Origin: an uncultured Candidatus Nitrosopumilus sp.
Lineage (GTDB): Archaea; Thermoproteota; Nitrososphaeria; Nitrososphaerales; Nitrosopumilaceae
Direction of reading: 5' to 3'
DNA: 54,868 nucleotides
NCBI GenBank assembly: GCA_905612485.1
Contig: CAJQSE010000010.1
Span: forward strand, 1 to 54,868
Positions 39,987 to 49,929 of the stretch are shown here, in pieces. The notes below the pieces were generated by a model. The model had not been told where the DNA came from and did no database searches. It worked only from the letters and a program-made list of their open reading frames with translations. The position numbers and the translations under genes were made by a program. Positions within the stretch are counted from its first letter, which is position 1. The number at the start of each line of letters is the position of its first letter.

Positions 39987-41144
39987 ATGTCATCAGATTC
40001 TCAAGAGATACGACGATCAATATTATCAAAATGGCATGAAACATTATCAAAATATGGAAACTTATTTTCATCAGATTCCATTAGTGGGACAAGTCCACCG
40101 TCAGTATTTGTAGGATCATATAATTATCCAAAAGTGTTTGTCGGTCCAATGGTACCCCCAATTCACGGAAATACAGAATTATTAGATAATCCAGAAAAAT
40201 GGAAAGGAAAATCACTTGAAGAAATTATAAATTTTCGTTTGAGCTTAGTTAGAGGAATTCAAAAAATACCAATAGAACAAACAGAAGGTAGGTACATTGA
40301 AAATTTACAAGAAGTCACAATGTCATCAAAACCAACAGATTTAGATTTAATATTTAACAAAAATGTATCATCAAATATTTCCATAGATGGTGAAAGTGCA
40401 CCTTTTGGTCCAGTTGGAGAAATAAAATCTGCAAAATTTTCAGGAAGCATATCTACCAAACCAATTGAAAAAATATTCTATGATAGAGATATGAAAGCAC
40501 AAGATGCAGTTTTAAAATTATATAATTCTGGAATTGAAATTTCAAAAATACAAAAATGTTTTAGTATTGGAATGTTAGGTCAAAAAAGAAAATTAGTTCC
40601 AACAAAATGGAGTATCACTGCAACAGATGATATAATATCAAAATCAATGGTGAACAAAATTTTAGAAAATAATTTAATCGATACATGTAAAATTTTTTCA
40701 TATGAACATTTAGGAAATATATTTTCAGTGGTATTATTTCCACACAGGTGGATTTTTGAGATGGTTGAAGCATGGTATTCAAATGGAATCTTAGGGTTTG
40801 GCTCAGATAATGAAGATGCACGTGGAATAAATCATCCACCACATATTGCCGGAGCATATTTTGCTGCAAAATTAGCAGTTTCAGAATATTTATTAAAAAA
40901 TAAAATTCAAGCAGGAGTTTTAATTTTCAGAGAAATTAGGCCAGAATACGCAATCCCAGTTGGAGTATGGCAAGTTCGTGAAGGAATTAGAGAAGCAATG
41001 AAGCAAAAACCACAAATCATCATAGATTTCAATAATGCACTACAAATGGCATCTGCAAAAACAAGCATAAGTAAAAATGAATGGATTGTAAATGGAAACA
41101 TTACAAATATGATTAGACAAAAAACGCTTTTAGACTACATATGA
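39987..41144 (+). CDS. nreA: NreA-family DNA repair protein
   Basis: This 385-residue protein matches archaeal Nre (DUF650/DUF651): SGTSPPSVFVGSYNYPKVFVGPMVPPIHGNTELLDNPEKWKGKSLEEII at the start, and GIREAMKQKP near the end. It ends QKTLLDYI, a PIP-like box for PCNA binding. Haloarchaeal NreA works in mitomycin-type DNA damage repair. The N-terminal zinc finger of some family members is absent. Confidence 0.88.
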   Translation: MSSDSQEIRRSILSKWHETLSKYGNLFSSDSISGTSPPSVFVGSYNYPKVFVGPMVPPIHGNTELLDNPEKWKGKSLEEIINFRLSLVRGIQKIPIEQTEGRYIENLQEVTMSSKPTDLDLIFNKNVSSNISIDGESAPFGPVGEIKSAKFSGSISTKPIEKIFYDRDMKAQDAVLKLYNSGIEISKIQKCFSIGMLGQKRKLVPTKWSITATDDIISKSMVNKILENNLIDTCKIFSYEHLGNIFSVVLFPHRWIFEMVEAWYSNGILGFGSDNEDARGINHPPHIAGAYFAAKLAVSEYLLKNKIQAGVLIFREIRPEYAIPVGVWQVREGIREAMKQKPQIIIDFNNALQMASAKTSISKNEWIVNGNITNMIRQKTLLDYI

Positions 41145-41151
41145 AATTAAA

Positions 41152-42141
41152 TTAAAGTTCCTTCATTTTTAATAAAATATTCAAATTTTGATGAATTACA
41201 CCATCAGGATAACAGTTTAAGTGAAATCCATTTTCAATTTCAATGAATTCCCAAGTTAAACATTCGGAATCATACTCATAATGATGAAATCTTTCTTCAA
41301 TTCCATAATCGAATCCATTAGCAATAGATTTTTCTGGATAATTATGTCCACGTATTAACGTCATAGTATTATCATCATAATTTACATCAATTTCTGCATA
41401 TAGTGCATTTGGTGCTAAGAAAATAAGATTAGGGTGATTGCTGATGGCATCAAACATTTTTTTAGTTACATATTCATTATGTAGTAAAATTACAGTGTCA
41501 TAATTTTGTAAAAGTTCAGGATTTTTATCAACTTCGATGTCGGTGAGAAAATCATAACCTACATGATAAAGAATTTGTGCAGTTAAACCACTGGAAGTAT
41601 ATTTGAATTCAGGATTTTTAAATGATATATCAGTAACACAAGATTCATCACAGTTTCCACCAAAGTAAGTATAAAATCCAGGTTCTTTATAGGCAGCAGA
41701 AGTAAAAACAGGATAAATAACTACAGAAGTATTATTAGGTTTTAAGAGATCAATTATTTGTTCAGCAGTTGATTCATTCAAAGTAATTCTTATACCATCA
41801 ATAGGAGCAAGATTATTTTTATTTCGAGCATAATCATTATTGGTAATATAAGCGTCAAAATATGGCACACCTATAGATACAATATTTTTACTAGTATCAG
41901 AAAAATTATTAATATAATCAGACATCGTCAAAGTAGATTCAGATGAGGTTATAGAAGTTTCAGGTAAAGTCACAGAAGTTTCAGGCAAAGTCACAGAATC
42001 CATAGTAAATGTAATCGACAACACCGATGCAGAAATTATGGCACATGCAATAACAGCAACAATAGTTTTTTTATTATCCTTCTTTTTATTATCTATTTTC
42101 TTATTATCAGTTTTTTTACTAGAATTATTTTTTTTAACCAA
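41152..42141 (-). CDS. Membrane-anchored extracellular protein
   Basis: This 329-residue protein has a Lys/Asn-rich cytoplasmic tail, one transmembrane helix (about 27-46), a short Thr/Ser/Pro spacer with repeated TLPETS units, and a ~260-residue extracellular domain. The domain includes a segment YDTVILLHNEYVTKKMFDAISNHPNLIFLAPNALYAE that resembles glutamine-amidotransferase-like folds of surface hydrolases. Four cysteines may form disulfides. TTG start. No firm family. Confidence 0.65.
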   Translation of the reverse strand: MVKKNNSSKKTDNKKIDNKKKDNKKTIVAVIACAIISASVLSITFTMDSVTLPETSVTLPETSITSSESTLTMSDYINNFSDTSKNIVSIGVPYFDAYITNNDYARNKNNLAPIDGIRITLNESTAEQIIDLLKPNNTSVVIYPVFTSAAYKEPGFYTYFGGNCDESCVTDISFKNPEFKYTSSGLTAQILYHVGYDFLTDIEVDKNPELLQNYDTVILLHNEYVTKKMFDAISNHPNLIFLAPNALYAEIDVNYDDNTMTLIRGHNYPEKSIANGFDYGIEERFHHYEYDSECLTWEFIEIENGFHLNCYPDGVIHQNLNILLKMKEL

Positions 42142-42221
42142 ATTAATAATTATCTAAATTTTTCATAATAATTAAATGAATAGATTATTCTAGATTTATA
42201 AAATATTACGCTAGACTAATT

Positions 42222-42308
42222 ATGGCACCAAGATCAAAATTATTTCCCATAATCAATATGTTAGATTATCGTTTACCAATACTAGTACTCTTAAATAGAA
42301 TTTTTTAG
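42222..42308 (+). other. Possible leaderless 28-residue ORF or RNA promoter
   Basis: ATG 42222 to TAG 42306-42308 encodes 28 residues (MAPRSKLFPIINMLDYRLP...). A good TATA box (ATTTATAAAA, about 42194-42203) is centred 25 bp upstream. Either a tiny leaderless gene or the promoter of a small RNA antisense to nothing known. I see nothing else in 42142-42337. Confidence 0.3.
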
Positions 42309-42337
42309 TCGGGAATTGGTTTGAGTTATTGCTAGAA

Positions 42338-42419
42338 CGCCGGGAAAGGGATTTGAACCCCTGCACGCTTTCACGTAGCTGTTTTCGAGACAGCCGCCTT
42401 ACCACTTGGCTATCCCGGC
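42338..42419 (-). tRNA. tRNA-Ser(CGA)
   Basis: The minus strand folds as a tRNA. Acceptor arm GCCGGGA/TCCCGGC with discriminator G. Anticodon stem GCTGT/ACAGC with loop CTCGAAA gives anticodon CGA (Ser, codon UCG). There is a long variable arm (ACG/CGT), typical of tRNA-Ser, and a T-loop TTCAAAT closed by AGGGG/CCCTT. No intron; CCA is not encoded. Confidence 0.95.
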
Positions 42420-42462
42420 AATAAATCTAGGATAATCGTCATAATAAAACAAATTGCTTGAA

Positions 42463-42732
42463 CTATAGTTTGTAATAGATATCAAAAAGTTCATTTTGAA
42501 ATTGTTTTTTGATTTGATCTTTAGTTTTATCCCATTCATCATCAGTAACATTATCATTAAAAATAGAATGAAATTCAGGAAAATCAGGTTAATTTAACTG
42601 AGAAGTTAAAGTACGACATTCTAATTCAGATAAAGGGAAATAAGAAATAATTTTAAAAGCAGATTCATCAGAAGGGTATTTAATTTTAAAAAATTTATCT
42701 TTAATTTTATAAGGAATATCAAGTGTTTTCAA
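42463..42732 (-). pseudogene. Small ORF interrupted by a nonsense codon
   Basis: A coding-like frame runs from TTG 42732 to TAG 42463-42465 (90 codons) with one in-frame TAA at 42589-42591, after residue 47. Both halves have normal composition: LKTLDIPYKIKDKFFKIKYP before and PDFPEFHSIF..DDEWDKTKDQ after. No family is recognised. A single-base change of the TAA would restore an 89-residue protein, so this is a recent pseudogene, a sequencing error, or two short genes. Confidence 0.55.
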
Positions 42733-42847
42733 GATAAATTATAGAAATCAAGAAGACATTAAATTAATTTCTTCACAGCACAGATAACAAAAAATAGATC
42801 GATTTTAAAAGATAAAGACAAAATACCATAAAATATTCAACTAACTA

Positions 42848-43870
42848 ATGGGATTAAACCTAAAAGAGTTAGTAGTAAGAGAGAAAACAACTCTAGAAGC
42901 ATTTTCAAATAAAATAGTTGCAATTGATGCATACAATGCAATTTATCAATTTTTAGCAAGCATCAGAGGTCCAGATGGATTACAATTAACTGATGGGGAA
43001 GGGAGGATCACAAGTCATCTTAGTGGATTACTTTACAGAAATGTTAATTTCCTATCATTAGGAATTAAACCAGTTTATGTATTTGATGGAAAACCACCAT
43101 CTCTAAAAACAGCTGAAATTGAGCGCAGAAAACAAATTAAAAAAGATGCAACTATAAAATATGAAAAAGCAATTTCTGAAGGAAACATGGAAGACGCAAG
43201 AAAATATGCTCAACAAACAACTAGTATGAAAGATGGGATGGTAAAAGAATCAAAAGAATTTTTAACATATTTTGGAATACCATACATTGAAGCACCTTCA
43301 GAAGGAGAAGCTACTGCAGCACATCTAACAAACACAGGTCAAGCATATGCATCTGCAAGTCAAGATTATGATTCAATTTTATGTGGGGCAAAAAAACTAG
43401 TAAGGAATTTTACAAGTAGTGGAAGAAGAAAAATTCCAAACAGAAACACATACATCGATGTTCTTCCAGAAATTATTGAAACACAAAAAACACTTGATTC
43501 ACTTAAAATGACAAGAGAAGAATTAGTGGATGCAGGAATTTTAATTGGAACAGATTTTAATCCAAATGGATTTGAGAGAATTGGTCCAAAAACTGCAATG
43601 AAATTAATCAGGCAACACAAAAGATTAGAAGACATACCACAAATTCAAGAACAATTAGGAAAAATTGAATATGAAAAAATTAGACAAATCTTTCTAAATC
43701 CAGATGTTGCAGATGTTGATGAAATTATTTTCAAAGAAGTAGATTATGATGGAATTTTAAATTATCTAGTGAAAGAAAGGAGTTTTTCAGAAAACAGAAT
43801 ACAAACGACCTTAAACAGATTAAAAAAAGCACTTGAGAAAAAAAGTCAAAATTTAGATCAGTGGTTTTAG
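42848..43870 (+). CDS. fen: Flap endonuclease Fen1
   Basis: This 340-residue protein has the XPG N and I regions: [57 protein letters not shown] and the H3TH region [25 protein letters not shown], with all expected acidic metal ligands. It removes 5' flaps in replication and repair. It ends NLDQWF, a PIP box with the core L-x-x-W-F though the first Gln is displaced by one residue. Confidence 0.94.
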   Translation: MGLNLKELVVREKTTLEAFSNKIVAIDAYNAIYQFLASIRGPDGLQLTDGEGRITSHLSGLLYRNVNFLSLGIKPVYVFDGKPPSLKTAEIERRKQIKKDATIKYEKAISEGNMEDARKYAQQTTSMKDGMVKESKEFLTYFGIPYIEAPSEGEATAAHLTNTGQAYASASQDYDSILCGAKKLVRNFTSSGRRKIPNRNTYIDVLPEIIETQKTLDSLKMTREELVDAGILIGTDFNPNGFERIGPKTAMKLIRQHKRLEDIPQIQEQLGKIEYEKIRQIFLNPDVADVDEIIFKEVDYDGILNYLVKERSFSENRIQTTLNRLKKALEKKSQNLDQWF

Positions 43871-43910
43871 AAATATTTCAATTTAATAACTAGTTAATCC
43901 AATTTGAGAA

Positions 43911-44438
43911 ATGCCTCAAACTGAAGCAAGAAAGACACTAAAGGATGCACCAATAATGTGGAGACGAATCAATTCCATAGGCATAATTTTGGACTGCAAT
44001 TCAACATATGCCTCAAACTTAGGATATGCAAAATCAGAGATTTTAGGCAAACCAATTTTTGAGCATGTTCCAAAAGAATCATGGGAGTCAATGAATGATT
44101 CTCTGAAAATTTGGTTTGAGACAGGTAAAGTTACAGATAGAAAAATTACATTTATCAGAGAAGATAAAAGTAAATTTTTAGCATTATTACAAGCAACAAG
44201 TTTGTATGATGAAAATAAAAATTTGATTGGAAGTAATACAGTAATTTTTAATTTAACGCAAATGAGTGATAAAAATATAGAAAAATATGAAGAATTTTTT
44301 AAAGAATCAAATCAGAAATTAGATAAAATCAAAGAAAAAGAATATGATCAATTAGATAAAGATTCAAAATCAGAATACAATGGATTAAAAGAAATGTTTC
44401 AAATGTTAGCAGAAATAAATCTAAAAAAATTAAAATAA
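43911..44438 (+). CDS. PAS-domain protein
   Basis: This 175-residue protein has a single PAS domain (about 15-125: INSIGIILDCNSTYASNLGYAKSEILGKPIFEHV, then TDRKITFIREDKSKFLALLQATSLYDENKNLIGSNTV) and a C-terminal coiled-coil-like helix. There is no kinase or HTH, so it would signal through a partner. It overlaps nothing but ends 1 bp before the convergent acs gene. Confidence 0.8.
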   Translation: MPQTEARKTLKDAPIMWRRINSIGIILDCNSTYASNLGYAKSEILGKPIFEHVPKESWESMNDSLKIWFETGKVTDRKITFIREDKSKFLALLQATSLYDENKNLIGSNTVIFNLTQMSDKNIEKYEEFFKESNQKLDKIKEKEYDQLDKDSKSEYNGLKEMFQMLAEINLKKLK

Positions 44439-44439
44439 A

Positions 44440-46338
44440 TTATTCAGATTTTTCTTGAACAATTTTTTGAATCTCAGTAACAACAGATACATCATCTAAA
44501 GTACTAGTATCTCCAATTTTTTCACCATTTCCAATTGATTTCAGTAATCGTCGTATAATTTTTCCACTTCGTGTTTTTGGAAGTTTTGAAACAAAGTAGA
44601 TTTGCTTAGGAGTAGCAATCGCTCCAATATCATTTCTAATTTTAGTATAGAGATTTTTTTCTAAAATAATTTTATTAGTGGTAATTCCATTTTTCAAAAC
44701 AACAAATGCGATAATTACTTCACCTTTAATTTTATCAGGAATTCCACATACAGCAGATTCCACTATATCATCATTAGATACAATACAACTTTCAAGTTCA
44801 GTAGTTCCAATTCTATGACCTGCAATTTTTAAAACATCATCAGCACGTCCAAGTAACCATAAATATCCATCATTATCTTTTAGAGCATAATCACCAGGAT
44901 AGTAACAATTAGGATATTTTGACCAATAGACAGTTTTGTATTTCTCATCATCTCCCCATAATGTCAAAAGCATACCAGGCCACGGTTTTTTGATAACCAG
45001 GTATCCCTTAGTGTTAGGAGAAACTTCAGTTCCAAATTCATCAACTACAGAAATATCAGTGCCTGGAATTGGCAATGTTCCAGAACCAGGTTTCAAAGGA
45101 ATTGTTTCTAGTCCAGGCAAAGGAGAGATCATTATACCACCAGTTTCGGTTTGCCACCAAGTATCAATTATAGGACATTTTTCTTTTCCAATAATTTTGT
45201 AGTACCATTTCCAAACTTCAGGATTAATTGGTTCACCAACAGTTCCAAGTAATCGTAATGAAGAAAGATCAAATGAATTTGGAATATCATCACCAAATTT
45301 CATAAACATTCTAAGTGAGGTTGGAGTGGTATAGAAAATAGAAACACAGTATTTTTGTAAAATATTCCACATTCTAGACACGTCAGGAAAGTCAGGTGCA
45401 CCTTCATACATTATTTGAGTTGCACCATGAAGGAGAGGAGCATATACAACATAGCTATGTCCAGTTACCCAACCAATATCAGCAGTACAAAAAAATATAT
45501 CTGAATCTTTAATGTCAAATGCCCATTTGAAAGTTGAATAAAGATGAGTCAAATACCCACCAGTTCCATGCAAGACGCCTTTGGGTTTTCCAGTAGTTCC
45601 AGAAGTGTATAATATGTAAAGAGGATGATCACTATCTAATTTTTCAGCATCACATGAATCAGAAACAGTGGCCATCAAATCATTCCAAAGTTTATCCTTA
45701 GGTAAAATTGAAATTTTATTTTTTGTTCGTTCCAAAACAACTACATGTTCAACAAATTCAAAATTATCAATTGCATCATCTATTACTTCTTTAAGTTTAA
45801 CAATTTTTCCTCGCCTGTATCCACCATCAGCAGTAACTATAATTTTAGATTTAGAATCATCTATTCTATCTCTAATAGACGCAACACTGAATCCAGAAAA
45901 AATAACAGTGTGAATAGCACCTATTCGTGCACAAGCAAGCATTGCAATAGGTAACTCAGGAACCATCGGAAGATAGATTGTTACTCTATCGCCTTTTTTT
46001 ACTCCAAGGGATTTTAAAACATTAGCAAACTTTTGAACTTCAATAAATAAATCACCATAAGTGAGTCTCCTAGAATCACCATTTTCACCTTCCCACAAAA
46101 TGGCTGGTTTGTCATATTTAGTATTTTGATGTACATCAAGGGCATTGTAGGAGGCGTTAATTGTACCCCCAACAAACCATTTAGCAAAAGGAGGTCTCCA
46201 ATCAAGTGTTTTTTGCCAAGTAGAAAACCACAGTAAATTTTTAGCCTGATCACTCCAAAAAGAAACAAAATCAGAATTTGCTTGTTTTCTTAAATCATCA
46301 TCATTATTTCCTAATCCAATATCATATTTTTCAGACAT
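44440..46338 (-). CDS. acs: Acetyl-CoA synthetase (AMP-forming)
   Basis: This 632-residue enzyme has the ACS signatures: YILYTSGTTGKPKGVLHGTGGYL (P-loop-like), DTWWQTETGG, and PKTRSGKIIRR with the catalytic Lys of the C-terminal domain. It activates acetate (possibly propionate or 3-hydroxypropionate) to the CoA ester with ATP. The ATG is at 46338; the frame opens at TTG one codon earlier. A role in the 3-hydroxypropionate/4-hydroxybutyrate cycle is not indicated, because thaumarchaea use ADP-forming synthetases there. Confidence 0.92.
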   Translation of the reverse strand: MSEKYDIGLGNNDDDLRKQANSDFVSFWSDQAKNLLWFSTWQKTLDWRPPFAKWFVGGTINASYNALDVHQNTKYDKPAILWEGENGDSRRLTYGDLFIEVQKFANVLKSLGVKKGDRVTIYLPMVPELPIAMLACARIGAIHTVIFSGFSVASIRDRIDDSKSKIIVTADGGYRRGKIVKLKEVIDDAIDNFEFVEHVVVLERTKNKISILPKDKLWNDLMATVSDSCDAEKLDSDHPLYILYTSGTTGKPKGVLHGTGGYLTHLYSTFKWAFDIKDSDIFFCTADIGWVTGHSYVVYAPLLHGATQIMYEGAPDFPDVSRMWNILQKYCVSIFYTTPTSLRMFMKFGDDIPNSFDLSSLRLLGTVGEPINPEVWKWYYKIIGKEKCPIIDTWWQTETGGIMISPLPGLETIPLKPGSGTLPIPGTDISVVDEFGTEVSPNTKGYLVIKKPWPGMLLTLWGDDEKYKTVYWSKYPNCYYPGDYALKDNDGYLWLLGRADDVLKIAGHRIGTTELESCIVSNDDIVESAVCGIPDKIKGEVIIAFVVLKNGITTNKIILEKNLYTKIRNDIGAIATPKQIYFVSKLPKTRSGKIIRRLLKSIGNGEKIGDTSTLDDVSVVTEIQKIVQEKSE

Positions 46339-46395
46339 CAAAAAGTGTATAAAGTTAGATCTTTCTAAGTGTTAAAAAATAAATTAAAAAAAGTA

Positions 46396-47271
46396 TTATG
46401 CTTCCATTCTAGCTAACCAATCATTATCGTGGTTGTCTTTAGATGTTTCTGATGTTACCTGTTGAGGTGGTTCTGGGAATGTAAATGTCACTTCAGATTC
46501 AGTAGAAGGTTCAGGCATTGAGAATATTTGAGCTTCAATTGGTTCTGAAGGTGTTACGATTGGTTCTGTTGGTGCTTCTGGAAGTATTGTTTGAACTACT
46601 TGTTGTGGTTCAGGTGTCTCCAGATATGAAACGGCAGATTCTTGGATATTTAGTTCTGCAACGGATGTTATCTCTTGCACTTCCAATTCAAGGTCAGTAA
46701 TTCTACTCTTTACATTTGAAATTTCAGATTTTTCATGTAATACATGATCAATCACCTCAGTTGTGCATAATTTCACAGTTTCAAATGTTGCATCAGAGAT
46801 TTCATTACTTTTGAATTGTACTTTGGCATCAAACGATAACATTTTTGCAGATTTCATTTGTATATCCAACTCAATTAATCTTCCTTCAAGCTTAGATTTG
46901 ATTTCAGATTCCATTTTATCTAAAGATACAAGTTTGTATTGATATTTTTCATAAATGATTTCAGCGTCTGCTTTCATATCATCATTTTCTGAAACAATGT
47001 CCATCAATGCTTTTAGACGACGTAGAGTGAGTTGTTTTTCACGAATGAGTCTTTGAGAGTCTAGTCTCCATTTTGGAATGAAGATTACAGTTTCACCTTG
47101 GACTACAAGTTGCTCAAATTGGATTTGCTGTAATCCTTGAGAACCGCAATCAATACCAACGGATTGAATACTACCGTCAATTTCAGTGAGTGTTCCTATG
47201 ACTTTACCCATGAATGTTCCGTACATGTCTTTGACGTTTTTGCCGATTATTTCGATATCGTCTTGTGTCAT
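46396..47271 (-). CDS. cdvA: Cell division protein CdvA
   Basis: This 291-residue protein has an N-terminal PRC-barrel domain (MYGTFMGKVIGTLTEIDGSIQSVGID, about 12-70), a long coiled coil (about 85-200) and a disordered Pro/Glu/Thr-rich C-terminus. That is the layout of CdvA, which recruits the ESCRT-III-like CdvB during archaeal division. The frame extends to 47367 but ATG 47271 (MTQDDIEIIG) gives the family start. The C-terminal FPEPP segment may be the CdvB contact. Confidence 0.85.
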   Translation of the reverse strand: MTQDDIEIIGKNVKDMYGTFMGKVIGTLTEIDGSIQSVGIDCGSQGLQQIQFEQLVVQGETVIFIPKWRLDSQRLIREKQLTLRRLKALMDIVSENDDMKADAEIIYEKYQYKLVSLDKMESEIKSKLEGRLIELDIQMKSAKMLSFDAKVQFKSNEISDATFETVKLCTTEVIDHVLHEKSEISNVKSRITDLELEVQEITSVAELNIQESAVSYLETPEPQQVVQTILPEAPTEPIVTPSEPIEAQIFSMPEPSTESEVTFTFPEPPQQVTSETSKDNHDNDWLARMEA

Positions 47272-47404
47272 GGTAATGACTAATGGGATTTGTATAACCG
47301 ACAAAGTGTAAGAAATATTGTTAGTTTTAGTAAGATTAAATTCACTAAGTTCAAGTATTGGGCTCAATAGTAATTTTAAAATTTAGAGTTTTTACAACAA
47401 AATC

Positions 47405-47698
47405 ATGATTCAAAGAGAAGAACTGGATAAAATTCTAAGTTTTGTAGCAAGTAGATGGAATACAACAGTTCAAGAACCAAATAATAAAACAATGGAAGGA
47501 TTACCAAATGATTTTTGGATGAATTCAATTGGAGGGAAAACTGCAAAGGGAGGGTTTTGGGTTACAACAATTATGTATACTGAAAATGAATCTGACGCAG
47601 CAGGATTTAAGGAAGTTTTGCTAAGATGGCAAACTAAAGGCAATGACAAAAATAAAGATAAAGGTCCCGATCTAATTCAAATTGGAAAAAAGAAATAG
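47405..47698 (+). CDS. Hypothetical protein
   Basis: This 97-residue protein starts with a helix (REELDKILSFVASRW), followed by beta strands (GFWVTTIMYT) and a lysine/aspartate-rich tail ending LIQIGKKK. No family is recognised. It is divergent from cdvA and 32 bp upstream of the ThyX-like gene. Confidence 0.6.
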   Translation: MIQREELDKILSFVASRWNTTVQEPNNKTMEGLPNDFWMNSIGGKTAKGGFWVTTIMYTENESDAAGFKEVLLRWQTKGNDKNKDKGPDLIQIGKKK

Positions 47699-47730
47699 AG
47701 TATTAATAATTGTAAAACCAGATACCCATA

Positions 47731-49350
47731 TTGCCAGAATTTACAATTAAAGAAAAAAGAACATTATCAGATCATTTTTCAAATACAGATGATAATGTAT
47801 TTGCAATTATCACCCCACGACAAGTTGATCGAGGAGCACTAATGTCAAGATATAGTAGAACAGACAAAAGTATGAGAAGAATTTTTCTTGATGAGTTTTT
47901 AAAAAATAAGAATAGAGGTGAAGAATTTTACGACAGAGTGTTACTGGAGTACGGGGATGATTCAGTTGCAGAACTGGGAGAAGCACAAATTGCAATTGAA
48001 GGATTATCAAACATTGCAGTAAAAAAAATTGAAGATAGAAGGATCGGACTATCATATTTAGAAAAATCATCAAGATATGTTACATGGAATAAAAAAGAAA
48101 ATGGAAAGTATAGATTTTACAGAGATGAAAAAATTATGAATTCAAAATTTGCAAATATGTATGAAGACAGTTGTAATTTTTCTTTTGATATTTATTCTAA
48201 AAATATAGAACCAATGGTAAATTACATTAGAGAAAAATATCCAATTGAAAAATATAGTTTCAAAGATTCAACAGATAGGAAAGAAAAATTATTTTACAAA
48301 TTAAAAAATGAGAGAGATATTAAATCTGCAAATATGATCTACAGAGGTTCAACTAAAGCAAAAGCATTAGATATTCTACGAGGATTATTACCAGCCTCAA
48401 CTTTAACAAATGTAGGAATTACGGGAAACGGAAGAGCATTTGAATATCTTTTAACAGTATTAGGCTCATCAGAACTGGATGAAGAGCAAAAATTAGCCTC
48501 AAAAATTAAAAATGAATTAGAGACAACCATCAAATCTTTTGTCAAAAGAGCAGATGACAAATATGGAAAAGCATTTCAAAAATACCTAAAAGATGTAAAA
48601 AATAAATCAAAATTAATTACAATTAAAGAAATTAAATCAAATCCAATAAAAGGAACGATTACAAAATTAGTAGATTATAAATCAGAAAAACAGGCACTTG
48701 ACACAATTATTACATCCATAATGTATGAACAATCACCAAGTACATCATATCAAAACATAATGCAACAAGTTAAAAAAATATCCACAAAAAGAAAAATTGA
48801 AATTATTAATGAATTTACAAAAATAAGAACTAATAGAAGACATAGACCATCTCGAGCATTTGAAAATATTTACTATACATTTGATCTATGTAATAATTTT
48901 GGAATGTTTAGAGATTTTCATAGACATAGGGCGCTCACATTAGAAAGACAGCTATTAACAACAGATCATGGATATGTGTTACCAAAAGAAATCAAAACAG
49001 TAGGATTAGAAAAAGATTTCAAAGAATGTATGAATAATACAAAAATAACTTTTGAAAAAATTAGAAAAAAACTTCCAGAACAAAGTCAATATGTCGTAAA
49101 TTTTGCATATAATTACCCATATTTTATGAAATTAAATTTAAGAGAAGCATGTCACTTAATTGAGTTAAGAACAATACCACAAGGACATATTGATTATAGA
49201 CGTGTTGCACAAGAAATGTACAAGCAAATTAACAAGGTACATCCAAACTTGAGTAAGATTATGAAATTTGTGGATTTAAAAGAGTATGATTTAGAAAGAT
49301 TTGAATCTGAAAAAAGAACAGAAGATAAAAGACAGAAGATAAAGAAATAA
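47731..49350 (+). CDS. Two-domain ThyX-like protein
   Basis: This 539-residue protein appears to hold two ThyX-like halves. The first (about 10-270) has [16 protein letters not shown], a variant of the flavin-dependent thymidylate synthase signature. The second (about 300-520) has [23 protein letters not shown] and [22 protein letters not shown]. Classical ThyX is ~220-250 residues and acts as a tetramer. It may be the cell's dTMP-forming enzyme, or a paralogue of other activity; the first-half signature is incomplete. TTG start. Confidence 0.75.
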   Translation: MPEFTIKEKRTLSDHFSNTDDNVFAIITPRQVDRGALMSRYSRTDKSMRRIFLDEFLKNKNRGEEFYDRVLLEYGDDSVAELGEAQIAIEGLSNIAVKKIEDRRIGLSYLEKSSRYVTWNKKENGKYRFYRDEKIMNSKFANMYEDSCNFSFDIYSKNIEPMVNYIREKYPIEKYSFKDSTDRKEKLFYKLKNERDIKSANMIYRGSTKAKALDILRGLLPASTLTNVGITGNGRAFEYLLTVLGSSELDEEQKLASKIKNELETTIKSFVKRADDKYGKAFQKYLKDVKNKSKLITIKEIKSNPIKGTITKLVDYKSEKQALDTIITSIMYEQSPSTSYQNIMQQVKKISTKRKIEIINEFTKIRTNRRHRPSRAFENIYYTFDLCNNFGMFRDFHRHRALTLERQLLTTDHGYVLPKEIKTVGLEKDFKECMNNTKITFEKIRKKLPEQSQYVVNFAYNYPYFMKLNLREACHLIELRTIPQGHIDYRRVAQEMYKQINKVHPNLSKIMKFVDLKEYDLERFESEKRTEDKRQKIKK

Positions 49351-49386
49351 AACAATATTCTAATAACAATAAAACCAAGATAATTC

Positions 49387-49785
49387 ATGACAGAAAAAAT
49401 TGTGAAAGATCCACAAGAATGGAAAGAACATCTAACACCAGAACAGTATGAAATTTGCATTAAACATGGAACTGAACCACCATTTTCAGGGAAATATAAT
49501 GATAGTAAATTAGAGGGTGCCTTCAAATGCATATGCTGTGGGGAAGAGCTATTTTCATCAAATTCAAAATTTGATTCAGGTTCAGGTTGGCCAAGTTTTT
49601 GGGAACCAATATCAGAAGATAATATTGAATATATTTCAGATACGGAATATGGGATGGTACGAACAGAAGTTAATTGTAAGAAATGTGGTTCACACCTAGG
49701 ACATGTATTTGATGATGGACCAAAGCCAACAAATCAAAGATATTGTATTAATTCAGTTTCATTAAAACATGAAAAAGACAAATAA
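49387..49785 (+). CDS. msrB: Peptide methionine-R-sulfoxide reductase MsrB
   Basis: This 132-residue enzyme has the MsrB pattern: two structural zinc knuckles (CICC, CKKCGSHLGHVFDDGP), GSGWPSFWEP and the catalytic-Cys region RYCINSVSL. It repairs oxidised methionine. Full length and cytoplasmic (no signal peptide). Confidence 0.95.
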   Translation: MTEKIVKDPQEWKEHLTPEQYEICIKHGTEPPFSGKYNDSKLEGAFKCICCGEELFSSNSKFDSGSGWPSFWEPISEDNIEYISDTEYGMVRTEVNCKKCGSHLGHVFDDGPKPTNQRYCINSVSLKHEKDK

Positions 49786-49887
49786 TTGCAAATATGGCTG
49801 TAAAAATTAAGTATGTAATTCAATAAATTCAGATTAAAAAATTATTAATAAAACACAATTAAGGATAAGAAATCAAAGAGAAATAAA

Positions 49888-49929
49888 ATGAAACACAAGT
49901 ACACAATAAAAAAGGATGAAATAATATGA
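49888..49929 (+). other. Possible upstream leader ORF of hom
   Basis: ATG 49888 to TGA 49927-49929 encodes 13 residues (MKHKYTIKKDEII). Its TGA overlaps the ATG of the homoserine dehydrogenase gene as ATGA, which allows termination-reinitiation coupling. Three of the 13 codons are Ile and one is Thr, end-products of the pathway. Confidence 0.3.

Noticed and set aside
42221-42231. ATGGCACCAA as a regulon box
   Set aside because: The match is poor and lies at the start of a possible small ORF, not upstream of a promoter.
44440-46338. Acs as the 3-hydroxypropionyl-CoA synthetase of the carbon fixation cycle
   Set aside because: Thaumarchaea are known to use ADP-forming enzymes for that step; the motifs here fit ordinary AMP-forming acetyl-CoA synthetase.
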